Assembly: GCF_016834655.1 (NCBI RefSeq)
Contig: NZ_JAENHP010000004.1
Coordinates: forward strand, 372,001 to 436,000
Source: Paractinoplanes ovalisporus
GTDB taxonomy: Bacteria; Actinomycetota; Actinomycetes; Mycobacteriales; Micromonosporaceae
Direction of reading: 5' to 3'
DNA length: 64,000 bases
Of this stretch, positions 9,835 through 19,139 are shown in pieces; positions within the stretch are counted from its first letter, which is position 1; each line of letters begins with the position of its first letter. The position numbers and the translations under genes were made by a program. The notes beneath the pieces are model-generated. The model was given only the letters and a program-made list of their open reading frames with translations, was not told the origin of the DNA and did no database searches.

Positions 9835-10694
9835 GGTCGTCCTTTCGAGCCCTGATCGTGTACGACCATTGAAGTACCCGTGGTCGGCGGAAGATGCCCG
9901 AGCAGGGTGAGTTTGTCGCCACTGGGCGTGTCCGGCTTCGCGTGATAGACGACCAGCATCTGCGACTTCGCGCCGCCGATGGCCAGCTTCTCGCGCCGGA
10001 CCGTCATCTCGCCCACTTGCGGATGTTCGATGCGGGTGGGTTCGCCCTCCCGGGTGTGCACGTCGTGCCGCGCCCACAACTGCCGGAACTTCTCGCTCGA
10101 TTGCGACAACTCGTCGACCAGATGGACGTACCGAGGGTCGTCGGTGTGGTCGCCGACCGATTCCCGGAAACCGGCGACGAGGCGTACGGTCGCCGTTTCC
10201 CAGTCCGGAAAGAGAGCCCGTTCGGCCGGGTCGAGAAAGACGTCGCGCAGCCGATTCCGGCCCACCCGCAGACACGGCGACAACGCCTCGGCGAGCGGAT
10301 TGGCGGCGAGCACGTCGAAATAGCGCCCCTCGACAAAGGCGGGCAGACCGAGAACCTCGAGAAGCTGCCGTACGCCGGAGGGCACCACCTCGCGGCGCGG
10401 CCGCTTCGACCGGGCGGGCTTCGGGGTCGCCAGGCCGATCAGGTAGTCGGCCGACTCCTCGTCGAGGCGCAGCACGCGGGCCAGGCTCTCCAGCACCGGA
10501 ACCGACGGATGGCGGTCGCGGCCCTGCTCCAGCCGCAGGTAGTAGTCGCTGCTGATGCCGGCGAGCAACGCCACCTCCTCCCGGCGAAGACCCGCGACCC
10601 GGCGTATCCCCTGGGGTCGCAGACCGGCTTCCTCGGGGCTGACGAGAGCGCGGCGGGCACGGAGGAAATCGCCGATCAGGTTGCCCTCGCTCAT
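9831..10694 (-). CDS. XRE-family regulator with MmyB-like ligand domain
   Basis: Protein of 287 residues. The N-terminal 85 residues hold a helix-turn-helix (LRREEVALLAGISSDYYLRLEQGRD). The remainder is the MmyB-like ligand-binding domain (pattern ...ANPLAEAL...NRLRDVFLDPAERALFPDW...), which in this family binds a hydrophobic effector. ATG 10694 is the start; the much longer open frame upstream belongs to antisense coding. It is divergent from one aldo-keto reductase and coupled by ATGA to another, so it probably regulates both. Confidence 0.9.
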   Translation of the reverse strand: MSEGNLIGDFLRARRALVSPEEAGLRPQGIRRVAGLRREEVALLAGISSDYYLRLEQGRDRHPSVPVLESLARVLRLDEESADYLIGLATPKPARSKRPRREVVPSGVRQLLEVLGLPAFVEGRYFDVLAANPLAEALSPCLRVGRNRLRDVFLDPAERALFPDWETATVRLVAGFRESVGDHTDDPRYVHLVDELSQSSEKFRQLWARHDVHTREGEPTRIEHPQVGEMTVRREKLAIGGAKSQMLVVYHAKPDTPSGDKLTLLGHLPPTTGTSMVVHDQGSKGRP

Positions 10695-10735
10695 GGATCT
10701 CACGGTAATCGTGCCCTCGGCTTCCCTGTCCCTGT

Positions 10736-10767
10736 CACTCCCAGGAACAGCGGAGTGCTGGTTGACA
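10736..10767 (+). promoter_or_regulatory. divergent promoter/operator between regulator and reductase
   Basis: An inverted repeat CACTCC-N10-GGAGTG (10736-10757) lies just before a consensus TTGACA at 10762-10767 in the 99-base gap between the divergent regulator and reductase genes. This is the natural place for autoregulation. The -10 hexamer is not clear. Confidence 0.4.
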
Positions 10768-10793
10768 CCCGGGCGGCGGCCGACTCTGAGGTC

Positions 10794-11648
10794 ATGACAA
10801 CTTTCACGATGGCCGGCGGCATCACGGTCGAGCGCATGGGATACGGCGCCATGCAGCTCGCGGGACCGGGCGTGTTCGGCCCGCCGCGGGACCGGGCCGA
10901 GGCGATCGCGGTGCTGCGGACCGCGGTCGAATCCGGTGTCAACCACATCGACACGGCCGACTTCTACGGCCCGCACATCACCAATCAGATCATTCGGGAG
11001 GCGCTGGCCCCGTACGGGGAAAATCTGTTGATCGTCACCAAGGTGGGCGCGGTCCGCGACTCGGCGGGCGCCTGGCTGCACGCCCGCGAACCCGAGCAGC
11101 TGCGCGCCCAGGTGCACGACAACCTGCGCAACCTCGGCGTCGAGGCGCTCGACGTGGTCAACTTGCGGGTCGGCGGCGGCGCGGACGGCCACTCGCCGGT
11201 GCCGGGTTCGATCGCCGACAAGTTCGGCGCGCTGGCCGACATGCGCCGCGAGGGCCTGATCAGACACCTCGGCCTCAGCGTCGTCGACGCCGCCCAGGTC
11301 ACCGAGGCCCAGGCGATCGCCCCGGTCGTCACGGTGCAGAACTGGTACAACGTCGCGCACCGGGGCGACGAGAAGCTGATCGCGTCCCTCGCCGACCAGA
11401 ACATTTCGTACGTCCCGTTCTGGCCGTTGGGCGGCTTCACCCCGCTGCAGTCCGGCACCCTCGACGCGGTGGCCGCCCGCCTGGGCGAATCCCCCAAAAC
11501 GGTGGCGCTGGCGTGGCTGCTGCACCAGGCACCCAACATCCTGCTGATTCCCGGCACGTCCTCGGTGAAGCACCTACGCGAGAACCTCGCGGCCGGCGCC
11601 CTGAAGCTCGACCGCGAGGCCCTGGAAACGCTCGACGCCGTGGCCTAG
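10794..11648 (+). CDS. aldo/keto reductase
   Basis: Protein of 284 residues of the AKR superfamily; ATG 10794 follows a GAGG site. HIDTADFYGP contains the catalytic Asp and Tyr, LIVTKVGA the Lys, and the C-terminus has the NADP-binding loop (IPGTSSVKHLRENLAA). It is close to the plant-auxin-induced or pyridoxal-reductase-like group in which oxidoreductase activity on small aldehydes is typical. It is divergent from the XRE/MmyB regulator, which probably controls it. Only modestly similar to the reductase at 8884-9834, so not a recent duplicate. Confidence 0.9.
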   Translation: MTTFTMAGGITVERMGYGAMQLAGPGVFGPPRDRAEAIAVLRTAVESGVNHIDTADFYGPHITNQIIREALAPYGENLLIVTKVGAVRDSAGAWLHAREPEQLRAQVHDNLRNLGVEALDVVNLRVGGGADGHSPVPGSIADKFGALADMRREGLIRHLGLSVVDAAQVTEAQAIAPVVTVQNWYNVAHRGDEKLIASLADQNISYVPFWPLGGFTPLQSGTLDAVAARLGESPKTVALAWLLHQAPNILLIPGTSSVKHLRENLAAGALKLDREALETLDAVA

Positions 11649-11777
11649 TCGTCCTCGATCTCGTGTCGAAGACCACGCCCGGATCGGACGCGCGGTGGGT
11701 GCCAGGACCAACCTTGGGCAGGCCCTGGCACAAACCTGTATCTCTCCCTGGGTCTTCGTCCGGGAATGGGTGGGGGC

Positions 11778-13100
11778 TCAGTTCTGCAGGCCCAGCAACT
11801 CCGCCACATCGGGAGACTGCTCGCGGATGATCGTCTCGATCTGCTCCCATGCCTGCCACTGATCCGCCTGCATCGCGGCCATCCGCAATGCCAGTCCGGC
11901 CGACATCGCGGCCTGAGCGGCCGCACGCGCCTCGGGCGGCGCGCCCAAGTTGGCGGGCACCGGCGTGTTCGTCGCCCGCGACGTCTTCCGGTACGCGTCG
12001 TCGGCCAGCACGCAGAGCTCATTGACCGCAGGCTCGATCAGACTCTTCAGCTGGGCGGGCAGCGTGACGCGCATCTTCGCCACGTTGATGTTGAAGGTCG
12101 TGTCCAGATCGGTGTCGAACTCTATTGAGGCGCGGGCAAGCTTGGTGTGCTCGTCAATCCCGCGGATTCCGGCCCATCCGCCCCACTGCACGAGCCGATC
12201 GGCCCGGTAGACGTACAGGCCCTGCTGACGATTCCAGTTGAGAGGGCCGGAGAGGCGTTCGAACTCGGCCGGCTCGCTGAATCTGTCCTTGGCCGGCAGC
12301 ACAAAACGCCGGAGGGCAACCTGACCGACCACCCCGCCCGCCTCCACCTCGAAGCGTTGCCGGGGGAGCTCCTGCGTGGCGGATTCGTGGCGTGCGAACG
12401 GGTCCCAGGCGACGACCTTCTGGCCGTTCACCGTGATCACCAGTTGCGGTCGTCCCTCAACGCCCTCGATGAAGCGATGGAAAACCATGCCGAGGTGCTC
12501 CGCTGTGCGGGCGGCCAGCGTCTCGAGACGTCGACGTGCCCAACCTCCCTCGGGCTTCTTCTCCGGGAGCACGCGGTCGAGGACCTCCCAGATCACCACT
12601 GTGCCCGTGCCCTCGGAAAGCCACTGACGTGCTCTTTTGGCGCTTGGCTCGGTGTTGGTCGGGTCGACGATCACCCATTGGTCCCACTCCTCGATCAGGT
12701 CGAGGTCGAGTGAGCGGGCGCTCACCCGGACCGCCTTCTCGGAGTTGCGGCTCACCACAGTGAGTACCCGGCACTGGGAGAGTGAGGCAGTCTTGAGTCC
12801 AAGACCGTAGCGGCCCAGCTCGCCTCGGCCGTAGGCCCGGCGTGTCCCGAATCGGAGCGCTTCCAGCAGGCCCTGTGCGGACATGCCACAGCCGTCGTCA
12901 GTGATGAAGACGCGCGACTCGGCTCCGTCATGTTCGACCAGAATCTCGACACGCGTCGCCCCCGCGGCGACGCTGTTGTCGACGATGTCCGCGACGGCTG
13001 TCGTGAAGTCGTAGCCGATGTCACGTAATGACCCAGTCAGTCGCGCGGCGGACGGCGACACGTCGTACCACGTTCTCTCAGCCACCTGTTCCTCCAGCAC
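11778..13100 (-). CDS. MORC/MutL-type GHKL ATPase of defence island (distal copy)
   Basis: Protein of 440 residues from GTG 13100 (ribosome site weak). It has the GHKL ATP-binding Bergerat fold: N-box DIVDNS with N42, DDGCGM at 68-73, and GRYGLGLKTAS at 96-106. A second domain, of the S5 type seen in MutL and MORC, contains RQQGLYVYRADRL and GGWAGI. GHKL ATPases of this type act as ATP-gated clamps and recur in methyltransferase-linked defence operons. It is the last gene of the operon, 53 bases after vsr. It is a divergent paralogue of the protein at 17599-19113, sharing the second-domain blocks. No nuclease motif is visible in it. Confidence 0.85.
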   Translation of the reverse strand: MLEEQVAERTWYDVSPSAARLTGSLRDIGYDFTTAVADIVDNSVAAGATRVEILVEHDGAESRVFITDDGCGMSAQGLLEALRFGTRRAYGRGELGRYGLGLKTASLSQCRVLTVVSRNSEKAVRVSARSLDLDLIEEWDQWVIVDPTNTEPSAKRARQWLSEGTGTVVIWEVLDRVLPEKKPEGGWARRRLETLAARTAEHLGMVFHRFIEGVEGRPQLVITVNGQKVVAWDPFARHESATQELPRQRFEVEAGGVVGQVALRRFVLPAKDRFSEPAEFERLSGPLNWNRQQGLYVYRADRLVQWGGWAGIRGIDEHTKLARASIEFDTDLDTTFNINVAKMRVTLPAQLKSLIEPAVNELCVLADDAYRKTSRATNTPVPANLGAPPEARAAAQAAMSAGLALRMAAMQADQWQAWEQIETIIREQSPDVAELLGLQN

Positions 13101-13153
13101 GTTGTCGATGACGACCAGGATGCCACAGCGTCCTTCAAGAGCACGAAGGCGTT

Positions 13154-13612
13154 TCAGCCCGGTGTGGAGGAATCAGCCGATCGGATCGACCCGTACAGCT
13201 CCTCGATCCGATCGGCGCACTCGACGACGCCTTCGTGTTCCCAGACGTGCACCACCGTCCAGCCCCGGTCAGCAAGCTTGGCGTCCTTCTCCCGATCGCG
13301 CTCGACGTTGCGGAACAGCTTCTCCCGCCACCAGTCACCGTTGTTTTTCGGCATGGTCGAGTGTGTGGGGCACATGTGCCAGAAGCAGCCGTCGACAAAA
13401 ACTGCCAGACGCGCCTTCGTGAACACGATGTCAGGCCGGCCCGGCAGCTCCCGGAAATTGACCCGGAAGCGCATTCCGCGCCGGTGAAGCTCACGCCTCA
13501 GCTTCATTTCGGGCGCCGTGCGTTCCCGCGGCATGCGCTTCATCTGATCGGAGACGGCCGCGTTCAGGGGCACCCGCGCGGGTGACTGCTGACGGCTCTC
13601 GGTGGATTTCAC
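13154..13612 (-). CDS. vsr: Vsr very-short-patch-repair DNA mismatch endonuclease
   Basis: Protein of 152 residues from GTG 13612, the usual Vsr length. It shows the Vsr/PD-(D/E)XK core: GRPDIVF with the catalytic Asp (D61), VDGCFWHMCPTH with the active-site and zinc-binding His/Cys residues, then NVERDREKDAKLADRGWTVVHVWEHE. Vsr nicks 5' of the T in T:G mismatches made when 5-methylcytosine deaminates, so it protects methylated sites from mutation. It lies 16 bases after the Z1 gene in the operon divergent from a C5-methyltransferase, the expected partner. ATG 13543 is a possible shorter start but would remove conserved N-terminal sequence. Confidence 0.93.
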   Translation of the reverse strand: MKSTESRQQSPARVPLNAAVSDQMKRMPRERTAPEMKLRRELHRRGMRFRVNFRELPGRPDIVFTKARLAVFVDGCFWHMCPTHSTMPKNNGDWWREKLFRNVERDREKDAKLADRGWTVVHVWEHEGVVECADRIEELYGSIRSADSSTPG

Positions 13613-13628
13613 CGCCGGACCAGCTTGG

Positions 13629-16619
13629 TCATGAGTCTCCGGGCTGCGCGTCCACGACCAAGGCGGTCGGCTTTCGGCTGTCGCGAGCCTGCCACTTGAT
13701 GAGCCTGCCGTTAAGCGGCATCGTGCTCATCGGCGTCACCATATGGAATGCCAGGGTGATCCGGCCCGTCGGGATGTCACTGGGCGATTCCTCGGCCGCC
13801 TTGGCTGATCTGCTCGACTCGATATCGTCCTTCTCGGCAACCGGATACAGAAGCACCGAGCCGGTCGCGGATTGGTGAAGGGCGTCAGCGGCCGGGTCCG
13901 CAACAGAAGTCGACAGACCCGCGATACGGTGGGCGGCGTTGCGGTGCCGGAACTCACTGATCACCCGGAGCGAACCGCGGTTCGGCGTCCAGATGCGCTG
14001 AAATACATCGAACGGGCCATGGCCCATGATTTTCTGGCGGGCCCCCTTGCCTGAACTCTGCAAGGGGAGGAGAACCACCCAACGATCTAGCTGGTCCGAC
14101 CGAAGAGATCGAAGCCAGGCGATCTCAGGCTTGAAGGTATCGTCGCCGTTCCACTGGATCCCGTCCAGAATCGCAAGCATCTCCGTGTGCGAAACGATGG
14201 CCACGCGAGCGTCATACCGGGTGTTCACCAGTCGGGTGCTGGTTTTATCACCGACTTTGACCGCCCGAACAGTTTGAAATTTCTGGATCTCCCGTTCGGT
14301 GGCGCGCGCGAGTACGGGAAGCCAGAGTTTGTTGTTGGTCTCGGTCTTCCGGGTGCCTTTGTTCGGGTCGGGATAGGCGACCGGCTCCATGGGCTCGCCC
14401 GGCGAGCTGCGCTCGACGAGCCGGGCATTCCACATCTTGTTGCGAGCCGCAGGCCGGAGGTCGGGACGGTGCTGAGCGATAAGGGGAGGAACCTGCCTAG
14501 GCGTGATCTGCGACTGACCGTTGTTCGGCTGTGCGTAGCGCTGTAGCTCGGCTCGCAGGTATGCCTCGTCCTGACACGCCGCGGCGAACATGCTGTGCAG
14601 GTCTTCGGTGGTGTAGATCCGTACCAGGTCACGGAACCGGGGGCGGAATCCGAACCAGCGTCCCATCTGCATGAGCGTGTCGACCTGGGATGTGGCCCGT
14701 CGGTAGTAGGTGACGGTGAGTCCCTCGACCGTGAAACCCCGTGCCAGCTTGTTCCCACCGACCAGGATGCGCCACACCTTTCGACGGTCGAAGTCGAGGC
14801 TCTCCTGTTGTTTCTCGAGATCCGGATCGCTGTTGACGACGAGGACGGGGCTGGCGTCCCGGTCCGGCGGGGTCATCAGGTTGAGGGCCATACCGATGTC
14901 GACCTTGAGATCGTCGAAGTCGGCCGGGGTCGGATGGTCGGGTGCGGTGAGCCGGCTGACCTCGAGAACGTCCTTCTCGTACAGGCGGCGGAGCCGGCGG
15001 AGTCCGCTCGGCCCGCGGTAGTCCCCGTTACGCCACATCCGGGTAATGAGGGCGGCGGTCTCCTTGTGCGAATCGCGACCCATCGCCTCGTGGACGAGCA
15101 TCGTGTGGTGACGGTAGCTCGCGTAGCCATGACGCTCCCGGTAGAGCTTGACGGCCCCCGTCAGCACGTACATGTCCAGTGCGGTGAAGAGCTCGTCCTC
15201 GGCCGGTTCTTCGCTGAGCAGGCGTACGTGCCGGCGTTCCTGTGACTCAGCAATGCTGCGCTGCTCGAGCGGCATGTCGGAGTCGAAGTCGTGGAAGTCT
15301 TCCGCACCCATATAGCCCGGCGGACGGGGCAGGGAGACCAGGAAGTCACGGGGGAAGATGTCCTCGACGTCGGACGGATCGACGAAGACGTTGGCATACG
15401 GTGTCGCCGTGTAGCCCACGTACTGGGCTCGGCGCATCATGCCGAGCAGCTGCCCGATCAGCTCGTTGATCGCGGTTCGTTCCTTGCTGTCGTTCTTCCA
15501 TTTCGCCGGGCTGGTCGTGTTGACCGAGGCCTGGTCGGATTCGTCATCGATGATCAGCACCGGTACCTCACCCAGGCGATCGCTGATCCGCCCGAGATCG
15601 GCGACGAGGTCCTGCAGAACGCTCTTGTTCTTCTTGGCGACGACGAGCCGTGCGTCACTCGTGAACAGGTTGACCGGTTCGAAGAGGTTCTTGGTGCGTT
15701 CCCGGCGGTGGAACTCGAGGGCCGAGAATCCCTGCCGCAACCGGCGGTAGTCCCACGAATGTGTGCTCAGTCGCCGGATATCCGGATATCCGGCGTCCGA
15801 CGGCCGTCCCCCGTGCCGGATGAACTTGTCCGCCTCCCAGTCGGGGTCGTCCTCGTACTCGTGAGCCGTCTTGTCGTGAGCGGAGATTTCGAGTTCGAGG
15901 TTCTCCCGGCCCAGCAACTCCAGATCGAGCCGGCGTTGGGTCTGGGCTCGGAGCATGTTCGTCGTTCCGGTCAGAACCACGACGAGTCGGTAACCGGCGT
16001 CCACCGCCTTGGCGATCACGCCGGTGAAGTTGGCGGTCTTGCCGCTCTGGACGTAGCCGACCACCAGACCCTTGGCCTGGTAGGCGTGGGTGCGTGTCGG
16101 ATCCGAGAGGCGCCGGACCACCTCTTCCGTAGCCAGGTCGAGGCCATTGACCGCTTCGGGAGCCCAGCCCTTGTCCAAGAGGTATCTGCGGTAATGCGCC
16201 CAGTAGAAGTTGCGGTCGTGCCGGCGTTCCTCGGTACGCCACTCCTCCCAGTCGTCCGCGATGACGATCGGGCCGAAAGACGCCGCGAAGGGGAAGCGGT
16301 CGGCGAACAGTTCCCGGGTCGGGGCGTCCAGCACCAGCGCACCGATGATGGCGTCGCGCCGTTCGGCGGTATTGGCGTCAGTGCCCGCGGCCCACTTGGC
16401 GTCCGTCTGGATGTGGTCCCAGCCGGCTAGGACGTGCGTGAACTGCTGCCGCAGAGCGTCCTCCGGCCCTGCGGATCGGAGATAGGAGAGCAGGGCCGAG
16501 CCGTCCGCGACAACATCCTCATCTCCCAGCAGGCCCGCCAGCTGGTGCAGGCTCTTCGGGCCGGTCCGCCCCATCGCGTCGAGGGCAGCGCTGTACGCGG
16601 TGGCGATGTTGTCGCTCAC
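13629..16619 (-). CDS. Z1-domain superfamily II helicase-like ATPase
   Basis: Protein of 996 residues from GTG 16619, which overlaps the upstream stop as GTGA. A P-loop GYVQSGKT at 188-195, a Walker B LIIDDE ending near 360, a GYTATPYANVF block near 405 and a conserved MGRWFGFRP box at 652 identify the Z1 endonuclease/helicase-like family (ATPase followed by the Z1 domain). The family is known mainly from restriction-like operons beside GHKL ATPases and methyltransferases, where it is thought to be the DNA-translocating motor. The Lys and the Asp/Glu pair needed for ATP hydrolysis are intact. It is the largest subunit of the proposed complex. Confidence 0.92.
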   Translation of the reverse strand: MSDNIATAYSAALDAMGRTGPKSLHQLAGLLGDEDVVADGSALLSYLRSAGPEDALRQQFTHVLAGWDHIQTDAKWAAGTDANTAERRDAIIGALVLDAPTRELFADRFPFAASFGPIVIADDWEEWRTEERRHDRNFYWAHYRRYLLDKGWAPEAVNGLDLATEEVVRRLSDPTRTHAYQAKGLVVGYVQSGKTANFTGVIAKAVDAGYRLVVVLTGTTNMLRAQTQRRLDLELLGRENLELEISAHDKTAHEYEDDPDWEADKFIRHGGRPSDAGYPDIRRLSTHSWDYRRLRQGFSALEFHRRERTKNLFEPVNLFTSDARLVVAKKNKSVLQDLVADLGRISDRLGEVPVLIIDDESDQASVNTTSPAKWKNDSKERTAINELIGQLLGMMRRAQYVGYTATPYANVFVDPSDVEDIFPRDFLVSLPRPPGYMGAEDFHDFDSDMPLEQRSIAESQERRHVRLLSEEPAEDELFTALDMYVLTGAVKLYRERHGYASYRHHTMLVHEAMGRDSHKETAALITRMWRNGDYRGPSGLRRLRRLYEKDVLEVSRLTAPDHPTPADFDDLKVDIGMALNLMTPPDRDASPVLVVNSDPDLEKQQESLDFDRRKVWRILVGGNKLARGFTVEGLTVTYYRRATSQVDTLMQMGRWFGFRPRFRDLVRIYTTEDLHSMFAAACQDEAYLRAELQRYAQPNNGQSQITPRQVPPLIAQHRPDLRPAARNKMWNARLVERSSPGEPMEPVAYPDPNKGTRKTETNNKLWLPVLARATEREIQKFQTVRAVKVGDKTSTRLVNTRYDARVAIVSHTEMLAILDGIQWNGDDTFKPEIAWLRSLRSDQLDRWVVLLPLQSSGKGARQKIMGHGPFDVFQRIWTPNRGSLRVISEFRHRNAAHRIAGLSTSVADPAADALHQSATGSVLLYPVAEKDDIESSRSAKAAEESPSDIPTGRITLAFHMVTPMSTMPLNGRLIKWQARDSRKPTALVVDAQPGDS

Positions 16620-17602
16620 GGAAGCTCCTGTCGTCCGGCTTGCACGGCGGCTCGTAGCGGTTCGGGCGCCTCATCACCCGTACGGCCGGAGAGGTCGATG
16701 CGGTATCGGATGTCGGTGATGACGTTGAGATCTGTCCCGGCAAAGGCGAGCTGTTCGGCGGTCAGCCGGGGGAAGTTGCCGGCGACGTGATAGATGGCAG
16801 GCTCGGATCGGAACCGCCAGCGCTGAAGCGAACTGTTCGCGTAACGCTCGGCCCAGCCCGCGGCCTGCACCCGGGAATCGAATTCGTCGCGGAGAAGCGG
16901 CGTGGTGAAGAGGGCACGTACCCGCTCGATCAGCGCGGCGACGGTGGTTCCGTCGGTGCCGGCCGCGGTCAGTTGCATCGACAGCAACCAGAGGGCCCGC
17001 TCACCCGTCGCCTGCAGCTGCGTCGCTGACGAGATCCGGTGGCTGCGGCTCTCCGACGTCGTCGTCTTGACCTCGACGTCGACCGACGGCAACCCGAAAT
17101 CGTGTTCCTCGGAGCCACCCCGCCATGCCGTGAGGGCCAGCTCCGGTGGCATGACCGTGACGAGGCCGGCCAGGAGGGTCAGCTCACCGATCAGGCCGGT
17201 CTCGACCTCTCGGGTCAGGCTCTGTTCGGCCTTGATGAGATGACCCAGCCTGCGCAGCGTCTCGCTCAGGGCACGGGCAACGGACATACGGTCCAGTTGG
17301 ATCCGATCGGCGACGCCGCGGAGAATCGGATACGCGTCCACGAACAGCCGAGGCTCATCGATCTCCACCTCGATCATCCGTTGACCCTGGTGGTGCACGG
17401 CCAGGATCTTGACGTGTTCCAGGCCGGTCGGCCTGGCCTTCTCGCCTGCTCCTGCGGAGACCCGTAGCCCGATCCGCCGATTGTCTGTATCGACGAAAAT
17501 CAGCACGCGCGGCTCGCCGTCGATCGGAAGGTCGACCGGGTAGTCGGCATTCAGATATTCGATGAAACTCTCGCGGGTGAGGTGCCGCCCCTGCTCGCTC
17601 AT
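16616..17602 (-). CDS. PD-(D/E)XK motif protein (DUF4420 type)
   Basis: Protein of 328 residues with ATG 17602 overlapping the previous stop as ATGA. A Glu in GLIGEL and the strand SVDVEVKTT, with E177 and K179, make a PD-(D/E)XK nuclease core of the DUF4420 family. That family sits next to Z1 and GHKL genes in methylation-associated operons and is the best candidate for the DNA-cutting subunit. The remainder is alpha/beta without other recognised domains. Four-base overlaps on both sides imply fixed stoichiometry with its neighbours. Confidence 0.88.
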   Translation of the reverse strand: MSEQGRHLTRESFIEYLNADYPVDLPIDGEPRVLIFVDTDNRRIGLRVSAGAGEKARPTGLEHVKILAVHHQGQRMIEVEIDEPRLFVDAYPILRGVADRIQLDRMSVARALSETLRRLGHLIKAEQSLTREVETGLIGELTLLAGLVTVMPPELALTAWRGGSEEHDFGLPSVDVEVKTTTSESRSHRISSATQLQATGERALWLLSMQLTAAGTDGTTVAALIERVRALFTTPLLRDEFDSRVQAAGWAERYANSSLQRWRFRSEPAIYHVAGNFPRLTAEQLAFAGTDLNVITDIRYRIDLSGRTGDEAPEPLRAAVQAGRQELP

Positions 17603-19113
17603 GAACGACCCACATGAGAGGCGAGCTCGGCACGAGCCGCAGCAGTGAGGATGTTCTGCCAGAGTTCGATGTTGTCCTTGTCGCGAGCTCCGAGATGAGC
17701 GCCCTGGAAGACGTTCTCGACGAGCAGGAACAAGGTCGCCTTGAGTAGGGGAACATCGTTGAGTCCGCCCCGGCGTCCCCCGAGGATCGCGGCTCGGTAG
17801 CGGTTGTTCAGCCGGAGGGTCTGGGTCGCCCGGTCGACCTCGAAGAAGTCATCGCTGTCGAACTTCGCCCAGAGGATGTTGAGTGAATCTGCGGGAAGTT
17901 GCGGAAGCTCATCGAGGATTTCCCGTACGACCTTGGGGTTGAGCCCTTTACCGGGTGGAATGACGGCACGCCGCTGTGCGGTGGCCCGCTGGTTACTGGT
18001 CGACCACATCTCCTCGGCGGCCCGTAGGTAGTCCGACATCGTGGTGCCGTCATCCGCGCGGGCCGCAGTCACCGCGGGAGCGAAGTCCGCGCCGGCGGTG
18101 ACCCGGGACTTCTCCGGGTTCATGACGAACATGCCGGCCAGGTCGCCGTCGATGTCGACGCTGGCCCTTGCGAGCTGCAGCTTCTTGTCGGGAGCATGGA
18201 TGCCTTCCCAACCACCGGCGTGCAGGAGCCGGTCGTGACGATAGAAGTAGAGTCCCTGCCGGTTCTCCGCCCCGCCCGGTAGGCGGTACTCCACGGCGTT
18301 GGACTTTCGCGGCCACAGGTGGCAGACAATCTTCAGCGGTCCGCGGGGGGAGTCGGCGATAAGTGTCCGGGGCCAGCCCAGCGCGGGCTTGGGATAGCCG
18401 AAGGGATCGATCGGAGTCACCTCGGTCGGAACTCCGGTGCCGGCGGTGATGTCTTCGGCGTCGATCATGATCCGTACCCGGCCGGCCGCCAGCAGGCGAT
18501 GGAACATCAGCCCGAGGTGCCCGCGCAGGTGCTCGACGCTGCGTGTGAGAAAGGTGGTGACCTGCTGGGAGTCTTCCACAGCCGGGAAGCCGGCCACACG
18601 GTCCCACCGGATGACTGTCCCGGACGTCGATGTAGAGAAGGGCCAAGGCCGGCCGAGTTCTGTCTCGGCGAACTCAGCCGGAACCAGATCGCAGTGGAAC
18701 GTTGTCCTGTCCTGCTCGTGAAGCCATCGGCGCCCGACCGCCGGATGCCCGGACGCCCGGCTGAGGACGGTGAGGCTCTCTGCCTGGCTGAACGAGGCGG
18801 CCTTCAGGCCGATGCCGAACCGGCCAAGGTCAGAATTGTCGTAGGCGCGACGACCGCCGAGCGTCATCGCTGTGTCGATGCCTTCGGGCGTCATGCCTTT
18901 TCCGTCATCGACCACGTACAGACCGATGAGGCGCCCCTCGTTGCGGATGAACCGGATGAGGACGTTGCCCGCACCCGCGTCCACCGAGTTGTCTACGAGG
19001 TCGGCCAGCGCAGTCTCCAGCGAATGGTTCCGGCCCAGAGCGTCCAAAGCATGCGGATCGGGGGGCAGTTCGACGGATCCGTGGGTGGGGACTTCGGCGA
19101 TCCAGGCAGTCAT
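17599..19113 (-). CDS. MORC/MutL-type GHKL ATPase of defence island (proximal copy)
   Basis: Protein of 504 residues. ATG 19113 is chosen because it has a GAGGAA site and aligns with its paralogue; a longer frame to 19467 would overlap the AIPR gene. GHKL motifs are N-box DLVDNS with N42, DDGKGM at 69-74, and GRFGIGLKAAS at 97-107. The second domain contains NRQGLYFYRHDRL and GGWEGI, shared with the ATPase at 11778-13100. A C-terminal extension of about 130 residues, absent from the paralogue, ends the protein. It probably forms an ATP-dependent clamp working with the Z1 motor and the PD-(D/E)XK protein. Confidence 0.88.
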   Translation of the reverse strand: MTAWIAEVPTHGSVELPPDPHALDALGRNHSLETALADLVDNSVDAGAGNVLIRFIRNEGRLIGLYVVDDGKGMTPEGIDTAMTLGGRRAYDNSDLGRFGIGLKAASFSQAESLTVLSRASGHPAVGRRWLHEQDRTTFHCDLVPAEFAETELGRPWPFSTSTSGTVIRWDRVAGFPAVEDSQQVTTFLTRSVEHLRGHLGLMFHRLLAAGRVRIMIDAEDITAGTGVPTEVTPIDPFGYPKPALGWPRTLIADSPRGPLKIVCHLWPRKSNAVEYRLPGGAENRQGLYFYRHDRLLHAGGWEGIHAPDKKLQLARASVDIDGDLAGMFVMNPEKSRVTAGADFAPAVTAARADDGTTMSDYLRAAEEMWSTSNQRATAQRRAVIPPGKGLNPKVVREILDELPQLPADSLNILWAKFDSDDFFEVDRATQTLRLNNRYRAAILGGRRGGLNDVPLLKATLFLLVENVFQGAHLGARDKDNIELWQNILTAAARAELASHVGRS

Positions 19114-19139
19114 CGTTGGTTCCTCGATGCTTTCGGCTG

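Noticed and set aside
11649..11777. Possible small gene between the reductase and the defence island
   Set aside because: No frame with a ribosome site; only a TGCCAGG/CCTGGCA hairpin that may end the convergent transcripts.
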